Of a DNA stretch of 6,606 bases, positions 1 to 6,003 are shown one piece after another (within the stretch, counting starts at the first letter, position 1; every line of letters begins with the position of its first letter). The stretch is from positions 1 to 6,606 of the forward strand of contig JAUYEQ010000597.1 in assembly GCA_030691295.1 (NCBI GenBank), written 5' to 3'. This DNA is from Bacteroidota bacterium. GTDB lineage: Bacteria > Bacteroidota > Bacteroidia > Bacteroidales > Prolixibacteraceae. The notes under the pieces are model-generated. The model was not told where the DNA came from, searched no databases, and worked only from the letters and a program-made list of their open reading frames with translations. The position numbers were made by a program, and so were the translations under genes.

Positions 1-716
1 CAGTGCAATTCAGGCAATGGGCAACCAATATTTTGCGCGATTTTGCCATACGTGGCTATGTACTTGACAAGGAACGATTGAAAAACGGAGCATTTTTCAG
101 TAAAAAATATTTCGACGATTTGTTAGCAGAAATTCGCGAAATACGGGCGAGTGAGCGTGCATTTTACCAAAAAATTACCGATATCTACGCAACGGCAATG
201 GACTACAGCAAAGATGCCAACACAACCAAAATGTTCTTTGCCTCGGTACAAAACAAGTTGCATTATGCCATTCACGGCCAAACTGCTGCCGAATTGATAG
301 TAAAAAGAGCCAATGCCGAAAAAGATCACATGGGATTGAACACATGGAAAAATGCGCCCGAAGGAAAGATTATAAAAACCGATGTGTCCATTGCCAAAAA
401 TTATTTGAACGTACAAGAACTAAAATCGCTCGACCGTTTTATAACCATGTACCTCGACTATGCTGAAGATCAGGCAGAAAGAGGCATCCCCATGACAATG
501 ACCGATTGGATGCAAAAACTCAATGCCTTTTTACAGTTCAACCAACGTGAAATACTCGATAATCCAGGACTGGTTTCTGCCGAAATTGCCAAAGCTTTCG
601 CTGAATCTGAATTTGAGAAATATCGAATCATTCAGGACAAGTTGTATGAAAGTGATTTCGACAAAGCCATGAAGAATTTAATTCTACCTGATTCGGAAAA
701 TCCACAAGAACAATAA
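1..716 (+). CDS. RhuM-family protein, C-terminal part (5'-truncated by the window edge)
   Basis: This is the C-terminal 237 residues of a RhuM-like protein (Virulence_RhuM family), named after a gene on a Salmonella pathogenicity island. The molecular function is unknown, and members often sit on islands, prophages or beside restriction systems. What is seen: the visible part opens with QFRQWAT, an internal family motif, then a charged helical stretch (residues about 35-65 of the visible part). The family block QNKLHYAIHGQTAAELI follows at 83-99, and then a helical tail ending in EKYRIIQDKLYESDF. The family is usually about 330-350 residues, so roughly 100 N-terminal residues lie left of the window. 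The GTG at position 3 is an internal Val codon, not a start. The coding sequence looks more A+T-rich by eye than the glycosidase genes downstream, which would fit a different origin. The stop lies 17 bases before the next gene, but no shared role is evident. Confidence 0.88.
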   Translation, partial: VQFRQWATNILRDFAIRGYVLDKERLKNGAFFSKKYFDDLLAEIREIRASERAFYQKITDIYATAMDYSKDANTTKMFFASVQNKLHYAIHGQTAAELIVKRANAEKDHMGLNTWKNAPEGKIIKTDVSIAKNYLNVQELKSLDRFITMYLDYAEDQAERGIPMTMTDWMQKLNAFLQFNQREILDNPGLVSAEIAKAFAESEFEKYRIIQDKLYESDFDKAMKNLILPDSENPQEQ

Positions 717-733
717 AGCTCATTTTTAGGAAT

Positions 734-2200
734 ATGACAACGCATCGTGTAAAATTTTCCATCGCTTCTTTTTTCTTTCTTCTGATTACCCTCTCCGCAA
801 TCAGCCTGCCAGTTCCGGTAGAACTCCGGAAAGAAATCAGCCAGTACGGAATTACCTGGAAGTTCGACAAACCTATGCAAACCGGGCAATTCGTCACGGG
901 CGACTGGTGGGTAGTTGGACCGGCTACCATTGTGAAAATTACTCCTGAACCGGGGCCGGTATCGGTTGATCAATCAAATATCAAAATCAATCATTGGAAC
1001 GACACCAGCCTGAAAACAGATACTGCTATGCGCAACGGCTCGGCCATCGTGCTGAAAGCCGGCTACAAACAAAGTTACGACTCGCGCGCCGGAGCTTTTG
1101 ATCTCAATGGATGTGTGAAACTACCTTTGAAGCTGGAGTCGAAGCGATCACTCATTTCATCGATCAGTAATACTTCACTTCCGGTCGATAATTTCTGCAA
1201 AAACATACTATGGGAAGGCGAATACCAGTGCCAGACGGTAATGAAAACCGCGGCAGTACTGACTTGTCTTGAAACAGTTCCTCCGGCAGATGCTTTTCGT
1301 CCGCCTTATGTGGGTACCGAAAAACCTATTTTTCAGACCCGCGATATTCACTGGGACTTGTTGCCAAACCTTCAACCGGCAGGCGAAGTTCCGTCGTGGG
1401 AAGAATTTGAGCGCTACTTTCAGCGTCCGTGGATCGACCATCTGATGAGCTGGTCGCAACAGGAACTGGTACCGAACGAAAACGGTCCTAATTATGGGCG
1501 CGAACATGCGCGACTCGTTTCCATCGCCAGTTTAATGCTTTGTCTCGATGTTCCTCAAAAGCAAAAGGAAAAACTGACCATCGAACTGATTCAGCGCGGT
1601 ATTGATTTGTTCGGAATTGCGACGAATGGCGGCTATTGGAACGAAGGTGGCGGACATTCGAGCGGACGAAAATGGCCCATCCTTTTTGCCAGCATTATGC
1701 TCGGAAATCCGAAACTGGCAGAACTTCCGGAGACCTCTTTTTTTCAGGAAGACACACAAACTTACTACGGAAAAGGCTGGTTCGGGCAAACAGTACTTTG
1801 GCAAATGATTATGCATCACGGCAAACGTGATACGTATGAGGAAAAATCGCCCGATCAATGGGAAAAATGGGACAAAACTTCGGAAAGCTACCGGGTGTGT
1901 TGTAATGCGGTTGCGTGGACCGGAACCGCGCTGGCTGCCCGCTATATGAAAGCCATCAAGCTTTGGGGACACGATGCGCACTTCGATTACATTGAGCGCT
2001 GGATGCGCGAAGACGATCCGTACAAGGAAGCTCGTGGAACTTATAAACGACCAGGCGGCGAAACCAAGACGTTCGATCCGTTTGTAACTGCCATGTGGAA
2101 AGCCCACCGAAAAAATGCCCCTGAACAGGAAATGTCGGGTATCTACCGAAAATGGGTTTGGCAGGGAAACAAAGGAGTTTGGATACCAAATTTGAAGTAA
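734..2200 (+). CDS. Secreted protein of unrecognised family, probable carbohydrate-active enzyme
   Basis: I cannot assign this 488-residue protein to a named family. The N-terminus is a signal peptide: basic MTTHRVK, a hydrophobic core FSIASFFFLLITLSAIS, and probable cleavage around residues 22-27. There is no lipobox. Residues about 35-180 look beta-rich and carry GQFVTGDWWVVGP (51-63) and GYKQSYDSRAG (110-120), which I associate with N-terminal domains of secreted Bacteroidota and Planctomycetota proteins. Residues about 220-460 look helical and may form an alpha/alpha toroid. They include WNEGGGHSSGRKWPILFA (302-319) and ESYRVCCNAVAWTGTALAARY (384-404). The His, Arg, Tyr and Trp residues in these blocks are candidate active-site residues (H308, R312, H361, H362, Y386, R387). 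It has seven Cys, including an adjacent pair at 389-390. It is the first gene of a tight cluster with GH29 (29 bases downstream) and GH31, so a role as lyase or hydrolase in glycan breakdown is plausible. That is inference from context and fold only. Confidence 0.8.
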   Translation: MTTHRVKFSIASFFFLLITLSAISLPVPVELRKEISQYGITWKFDKPMQTGQFVTGDWWVVGPATIVKITPEPGPVSVDQSNIKINHWNDTSLKTDTAMRNGSAIVLKAGYKQSYDSRAGAFDLNGCVKLPLKLESKRSLISSISNTSLPVDNFCKNILWEGEYQCQTVMKTAAVLTCLETVPPADAFRPPYVGTEKPIFQTRDIHWDLLPNLQPAGEVPSWEEFERYFQRPWIDHLMSWSQQELVPNENGPNYGREHARLVSIASLMLCLDVPQKQKEKLTIELIQRGIDLFGIATNGGYWNEGGGHSSGRKWPILFASIMLGNPKLAELPETSFFQEDTQTYYGKGWFGQTVLWQMIMHHGKRDTYEEKSPDQWEKWDKTSESYRVCCNAVAWTGTALAARYMKAIKLWGHDAHFDYIERWMREDDPYKEARGTYKRPGGETKTFDPFVTAMWKAHRKNAPEQEMSGIYRKWVWQGNKGVWIPNLK

Positions 2201-2229
2201 ACTGAATTTTAACAAATAAAAATTCTGAA

Positions 2230-3654
2230 ATGAAACGATTTTCAATTGTCTTGATTGTATTTCTGCTGATCTTTCAAACACTTCAGGCTCAACCCGAAAG
2301 AGATGCCCGCATGAAGTGGTGGCGCGAAGCCCGTTTCGGGATGTTCATTCACTGGGGACCTTATTCGGTGCTCGGTGGAGTTTATAATGGACACCAGCAA
2401 CGTCGCGGCGGGGCCGAGTGGATCATGAACCGATGTAAAATTCCGGTGGCCGAATACCAAAAATATGCGGCAACGTTCAATCCGGTAAAATTCGATCCGG
2501 AAGCAATCGTTTTGCTTGCCAAAGAAGCTGGAATGAAATACATCATCATCACGGCCAAACACCACGACGGTTTTGCCATGTTCAAGTCGAACGCCAGCAA
2601 GTTTAACATTGTCGATTTTACTCCCTACAAAAAAGACGTGCTCGATGCGCTGGCCAATGCCTGCCGCAAACACAACCTAAAACTGGGTTTTTACTATTCG
2701 CAGGCGCAGGACTGGAACAATCCCGGAGGATCGGTAGCACGCAAAGTGATGTCGGAAGGTTGGGCTAATCCTGATTCGGTTCGGATTGATGCCTTCACCG
2801 CTGCCAACAAAGGTCATTGGGACCCGGCACAAATGACTGCCACGATGGACGATTACATCGATAAAGTAGCCGTTTCGCAAGTAAAAGAGCTGATGACCAA
2901 TTACGGCGATGTGGCCGTTTTGTGGTGGGACACGCCAACCAACATGACCGACGAATATGCTTTGAAATTGCAGGCTTTGCTGAAACTTCAGCCCAACATT
3001 ATTACCAACGACAGGTTGAAACGCCCCAACTTTCCGGGCGACACCGGAACACCGGAGCAAAAAATTCCCGGTCAGGATGAACTCGATGGAAAAGACTGGG
3101 AAACCTGTATGACCATGGGAACCTCTTGGGGCTACAAAAGTTGGGACAGCAAATGGAAAACTCCGGAAACGCTGATCCAAAACCTGTGCGACATTGCGTC
3201 GAAAGGTGGAAATTATCTGCTGAATATCGGACCGGATGCATTGGGACAAGTTCCGGAGCAAAGCGTTGATGCCCTTAAAGCAATGGGTGTCTGGATGAAA
3301 ACAAATAATGAAGCGATTTACGCTACAAAAGCCAGTCCAATAGGCGCTTTCGACTGGGGGCGCTGCACCCAAAAGGAGATAAACGGTAAAACTGTTCTTT
3401 ACTTTTCGGTTTTTGATTGGCCAACGAATGGTAAATTGCTGATTCCGGAACTTCAGAACAAAGTAATCAAGGCTGAATTACTTGCATCCGGAGAAAAGCT
3501 GAAAACCGCTGCCGGAAACGATGGGCTTTCTATCAGTTTGCCTGTTCAGGCTCCTGATAAAATTGCTTCAGTAATTAAGGTAACGGTGAAGGGTGCAGTT
3601 AACGGACAATCTTCAGGAGCAACTAAAAAAATGAAAACCGGGGAATTGGATTAA
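2230..3654 (+). CDS. GH29 alpha-L-fucosidase-type glycoside hydrolase, secreted
   Basis: GH29 enzymes release alpha-linked L-fucose from glycan ends by a retaining mechanism. Seen in the 474 residues: signal peptide MKRFSIVLIVFLLIFQTLQA cleaved before QPERD (after residue 20), then a (beta/alpha)-barrel catalytic domain at about 25-360. Its GH29 signatures are RFGMFIHWGPYS (35-46), KHHDGFAMF (110-118), YYSQAQDW (155-162), VLWWDTP (230-236), GTPEQKIPGQD (273-283), WETCMTMGTSWGY (290-302) and GNYLLNIGPDALG (327-339). D234 (codon 2929-2931) fits the conserved nucleophile. The acid/base is less conserved in this family; E275 and E291 are the candidates here. A beta-sandwich typical of GH29 follows at about 365-455, and the last 18 residues are a polar, probably disordered tail. 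No lipobox is present, so it is likely periplasmic. It sits 29 bases after the unassigned secreted gene and 25 before GH31, implying co-transcription. The family is clear; linkage preference and whether it accepts sulfated fucosides cannot be read. Confidence 0.95.
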   Translation: MKRFSIVLIVFLLIFQTLQAQPERDARMKWWREARFGMFIHWGPYSVLGGVYNGHQQRRGGAEWIMNRCKIPVAEYQKYAATFNPVKFDPEAIVLLAKEAGMKYIIITAKHHDGFAMFKSNASKFNIVDFTPYKKDVLDALANACRKHNLKLGFYYSQAQDWNNPGGSVARKVMSEGWANPDSVRIDAFTAANKGHWDPAQMTATMDDYIDKVAVSQVKELMTNYGDVAVLWWDTPTNMTDEYALKLQALLKLQPNIITNDRLKRPNFPGDTGTPEQKIPGQDELDGKDWETCMTMGTSWGYKSWDSKWKTPETLIQNLCDIASKGGNYLLNIGPDALGQVPEQSVDALKAMGVWMKTNNEAIYATKASPIGAFDWGRCTQKEINGKTVLYFSVFDWPTNGKLLIPELQNKVIKAELLASGEKLKTAAGNDGLSISLPVQAPDKIASVIKVTVKGAVNGQSSGATKKMKTGELD

Positions 3655-3679
3655 ATTTTTACCTCAAAACAAAAGTCTG

Positions 3680-5824
3680 ATGAGAACTACTTTTTTGACA
3701 CTTCTGATTTTGCTTCTGTTTATATCTCTAAACACCCGTGCTCAAAACCCTGTTTGGGAAGAAGTGGCTCCCGGAGTTTGGAAAACAATTGTTGGAGTGC
3801 CTGATAAATTTGATTTGCTGAAAGCTTCCGGGGTAAAACCCAATACCGAAGCTTTGTTAAAACTTGGAAAAATGACTTTTCCGCTGCCAACAGGTGGAAT
3901 AGTGGCCGAAATTTCGGACGGAAAAACCTTTTTGCGATTTCCACTCGTGAAGGAAGAACAGATATACGGATTTGGACTAAACTTTAAAACCGTTCAGCAA
4001 CGGGGCAAAATCCTCCAATTACATGTCGATCATTACGGAGGAACTGACAACGGGCAAACACATGCGCCGGTTCCTTTTTATGTGTCGGACAAAGGATATG
4101 GTGTTTTTGTGAACAGCGCCCGCTACATCACGGTTTATGCCGGAACTGCTGTTCGAAAGGAGAGTCCAAATGCGCCCGAACCGCGTGACCGAAATACCGA
4201 TAAAAAATGGACTTCGAAACCCTATTCCGATGCTGTTGAAATGGTAGTTCCAGCTTCAGGAGTCGAGATTTACCTGTTTGCAGGTCCAACTCCGCTCGAT
4301 GTTGTGCGCCGTTTTAACCTGTTTAATGGTGGCGGTTGCCTCCCTCCCCGCTGGGGACTGGGTTTTACGCAACGGGTAAAATCGCTTTACACGGCCGAAC
4401 AAGTGATGGAAGAAGCCAAAGCGTTTGCCGAAAAGGGTTATCCGCTCGACTTTATCGGGTTGGAACCTGGCTGGCAAAGTAAATCGTACCCCTGCACGTT
4501 CGAGTGGGATAAAACGCGTTTCCCCGATCCGGCTGGTTTCGTGAAAACAATGAGTGAAATGGGTATCCGCCTGAATTTATGGACCAACCCGTATGTTTCA
4601 CCGGAATCGCCTATATACCAAAAAATTCTGTCCTTAACCGGTTCGCATACTGTTTGGGGCGGAGTGGTTGCCGATCTTACATTACCGAAAGCCCAACAAA
4701 TTATGCTCGATCAAATGGAAAAGGATCAGATTAGTTTGGGCGTTAGCGGTTATAAAATTGACGAGTGCGATGGCTACGACCGCTGGCTTTGGCCCGATGT
4801 TGCCAAATTCCCATCGGGAAACAGTGCCGAACAATTGCGCCAAACCTACGGATTGCTGCTCCAGAAGATGACTACCGACTTGTACCGGCAGAAAAACGAA
4901 CGCACTTTTGGGCTGATTCGCGCGTCGAACGGCGGCGGATCATCGTTTCCCTACGTCATTTACAACGATTACTACAGTCACGAAGATTTTATTACAGCTT
5001 TGATTAACAGTAGTTTTGCCGGTGTGCTCTGGACTCCCGAAGTTCGCGGTTCCAAAACCGGAGAAGAATGGGTGCGGCGGATGCAAACAGTTTGCTTTTC
5101 GCCCATGGCCATGATCAATGCCTGGTCAGACGGAACCAAACCCTGGTCGTTTCCTGAAGTGGAAAAAGAAGTGAAAGAAATCGCACTGCTCCGGATGCAA
5201 CTGATGCCTTATTTCTATTCCGAATTTGCCAAATATCATTTTGAAGGAACGCCGCCATTCAGGGCAATGAACCTCGAACCTGGATTCGGAGCAAAAGTTG
5301 TGTCGGAACTAAAAAACGACAATTTGAGCGAAAATCCTTACGCTGAAGCTGTCACCAAAGAAATCAAGGATCAGTATATGGCTGGTGAGTATTTACTGGT
5401 AGCGCCTTTGTTTAAAGGTCAAACCGAACGCGAAGTGATTCTTCCGGAGGGAAAATGGTACGACTTTTACACCGGCAAACTAGCCGGCAATGGAGAGCTT
5501 ATTAAAGTGAACGGCGAATTAGGAAAAATTCCGGTTTTTGTAAAAGACGGAGGAATTATCCCGATGATGCCGCCCCGGTTAAATGCACCAAAATCCGGAG
5601 AAAAATTCGATTTGGAAATCCGTTACTACGGAAGCAAACCGTCGGACTACCAATTGTATGACGATGATGGCGAAACTTTCGATTACGAAAAAGGCGATTT
5701 CTCGTGGCGAAAAATAACCGTTGCGCCAGATAAAAAGGGGAACCCAGCCGGTGTAGTTTCCAAACCTGAAAAGGGAAAACCAGACAATATCGGAAGTATT
5801 ACATGGAAATTCATGACCAAATAA
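3680..5824 (+). CDS. GH31 glycoside hydrolase, secreted (alpha-galactosidase- or alpha-glucosidase-type)
   Basis: GH31 enzymes are retaining hydrolases of alpha-glucosides, alpha-xylosides or alpha-galactosides. The 714-residue product has a signal peptide ending LNTRA before QNPVW (cleavage after residue 21) and no lipobox. In order: an N-terminal beta-sandwich (about 25-215, with EEQIYGFGLNF at 92-102); the barrel from LPPRWGLGFTQR (221-232); GYKIDECDGYD (357-367), where D361 (codon 4760-4762) fits the GH31 nucleophile; YVIYNDYYSHEDF (425-437), where D430 (codon 4967-4969) is the likely acid/base; FAGVLWTPEVRG (446-457); QYMAGEYLLVAPLF (565-578); and PEGKWYDFYTGK (589-600). A C-terminal DUF5110-like sandwich carries LYDDDGETFDYEKG (659-672). 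The YxD-Y..HxDF and WTPEVR blocks resemble, from memory, the GH31 group that contains a characterised bacterial alpha-galactosidase rather than classical WSGDN-type alpha-glucosidases. I therefore lean to alpha-galactosidase, with modest confidence. It lies 25 bases after GH29, probably in one operon, and no strong intrinsic terminator follows it. Confidence 0.94.
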   Translation: MRTTFLTLLILLLFISLNTRAQNPVWEEVAPGVWKTIVGVPDKFDLLKASGVKPNTEALLKLGKMTFPLPTGGIVAEISDGKTFLRFPLVKEEQIYGFGLNFKTVQQRGKILQLHVDHYGGTDNGQTHAPVPFYVSDKGYGVFVNSARYITVYAGTAVRKESPNAPEPRDRNTDKKWTSKPYSDAVEMVVPASGVEIYLFAGPTPLDVVRRFNLFNGGGCLPPRWGLGFTQRVKSLYTAEQVMEEAKAFAEKGYPLDFIGLEPGWQSKSYPCTFEWDKTRFPDPAGFVKTMSEMGIRLNLWTNPYVSPESPIYQKILSLTGSHTVWGGVVADLTLPKAQQIMLDQMEKDQISLGVSGYKIDECDGYDRWLWPDVAKFPSGNSAEQLRQTYGLLLQKMTTDLYRQKNERTFGLIRASNGGGSSFPYVIYNDYYSHEDFITALINSSFAGVLWTPEVRGSKTGEEWVRRMQTVCFSPMAMINAWSDGTKPWSFPEVEKEVKEIALLRMQLMPYFYSEFAKYHFEGTPPFRAMNLEPGFGAKVVSELKNDNLSENPYAEAVTKEIKDQYMAGEYLLVAPLFKGQTEREVILPEGKWYDFYTGKLAGNGELIKVNGELGKIPVFVKDGGIIPMMPPRLNAPKSGEKFDLEIRYYGSKPSDYQLYDDDGETFDYEKGDFSWRKITVAPDKKGNPAGVVSKPEKGKPDNIGSITWKFMTK

Positions 5825-6003
5825 AATCAAAAACCAAGGCTAAAGAAAAGGAAATGTGTATTTCTGTTTTGACTCACCCCGAGCTCGCAGTGCTCGCTCT
5901 TCCCCTCTCTCGCGAGAGAGGGGCGAAGACACCCAAAGGTGGCTTGGGGTGAGTCAATTAAAAATACGATAACAGAATACCCTACATAATTTAAACTCAT
6001 CCT
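5825..6003. other. Intergenic gap between the GH31 and beta-helix genes
   Basis: These 179 bases are non-coding. About half is taken up by a structured inverted-repeat element (5869-5957). The left part (5825-5868) and right part (5958-6003) are A+T-rich. I see no convincing Bacteroidota promoter (the usual TAnnTTTG -7 box with a TTTG -33 box) before the ATG at 6004; TAATTTAA at 5987-5994 is the nearest poor match. The downstream leader is A/T-rich without a Shine-Dalgarno match, as is common in this phylum. Whether transcription from the upstream cluster continues through the gap cannot be decided from sequence. Confidence 0.8.
5869..5957. repeat. Nested inverted-repeat element, cloverleaf-like, probable dispersed intergenic repeat
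   Basis: The outer arms TTGACTCACCCC (5869-5880) and GGGGTGAGTCAA (5946-5957) are perfect 12-bp inverted repeats. Between them lie three smaller inverted repeats: CGAGC (5880-5884) with GCTCG (5892-5896); a perfect 22-bp palindrome whose half is CCCCTCTCTCG (5902-5912, mirrored by 5913-5923); and CACC (5930-5933) with GGTG (5938-5941). The whole could fold as a long stem carrying three hairpins. The segment is G+C-rich inside an A+T-rich gap, which suggests an inserted or specially maintained unit. No T-run follows the stem on either strand, so it is a poor intrinsic terminator. It may be a REP- or MITE-like repeat, an mRNA-stabilising or attenuating structure, or a protein-binding site. The structure is seen directly; its being multi-copy is inference, since only one copy lies in this window. 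Confidence 0.75.

Noticed and set aside
3..5. GTG as start codon of the RhuM-family gene
   Set aside because: The family motif around QFRQWA is internal to the usual 330-350 residue protein, so the frame continues left of the window and GTG is an internal Val codon.
728..733. AGGA before ATG 734 as a Shine-Dalgarno site
   Set aside because: The spacing of about two bases to the start codon is too short for a functional site.
1532..2281. Long open frame on the - strand (249 codons) across the unassigned gene
   Set aside because: It is a shadow of the + strand gene: no recognisable domain, composition typical of antisense frames, and it covers a strongly supported coding region and its junction.
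2677..3372. Long open frame on the - strand (231 codons) inside GH29
   Set aside because: It lies fully antisense to clear GH29 catalytic motifs and has no recognisable protein features.
5869..5957. Cloverleaf-like fold as a tRNA gene
   Set aside because: The outer stem is 12 bp rather than 7, there is no T-loop consensus or anticodon arm geometry, and the central hairpin is a spacerless palindrome.
5869..5965. Intrinsic (Rho-independent) terminator for the GH31 gene
   Set aside because: The stem is strong, but no run of T follows it on the + strand (AATTAAAAATACG follows), nor on the - strand (AACAGAAATAC).
5978..6003. Bacteroidota-type promoter before the beta-helix gene
   Set aside because: TAATTTAA only partly matches TAnnTTTG and no TTTG -33 box is seen at the right distance.
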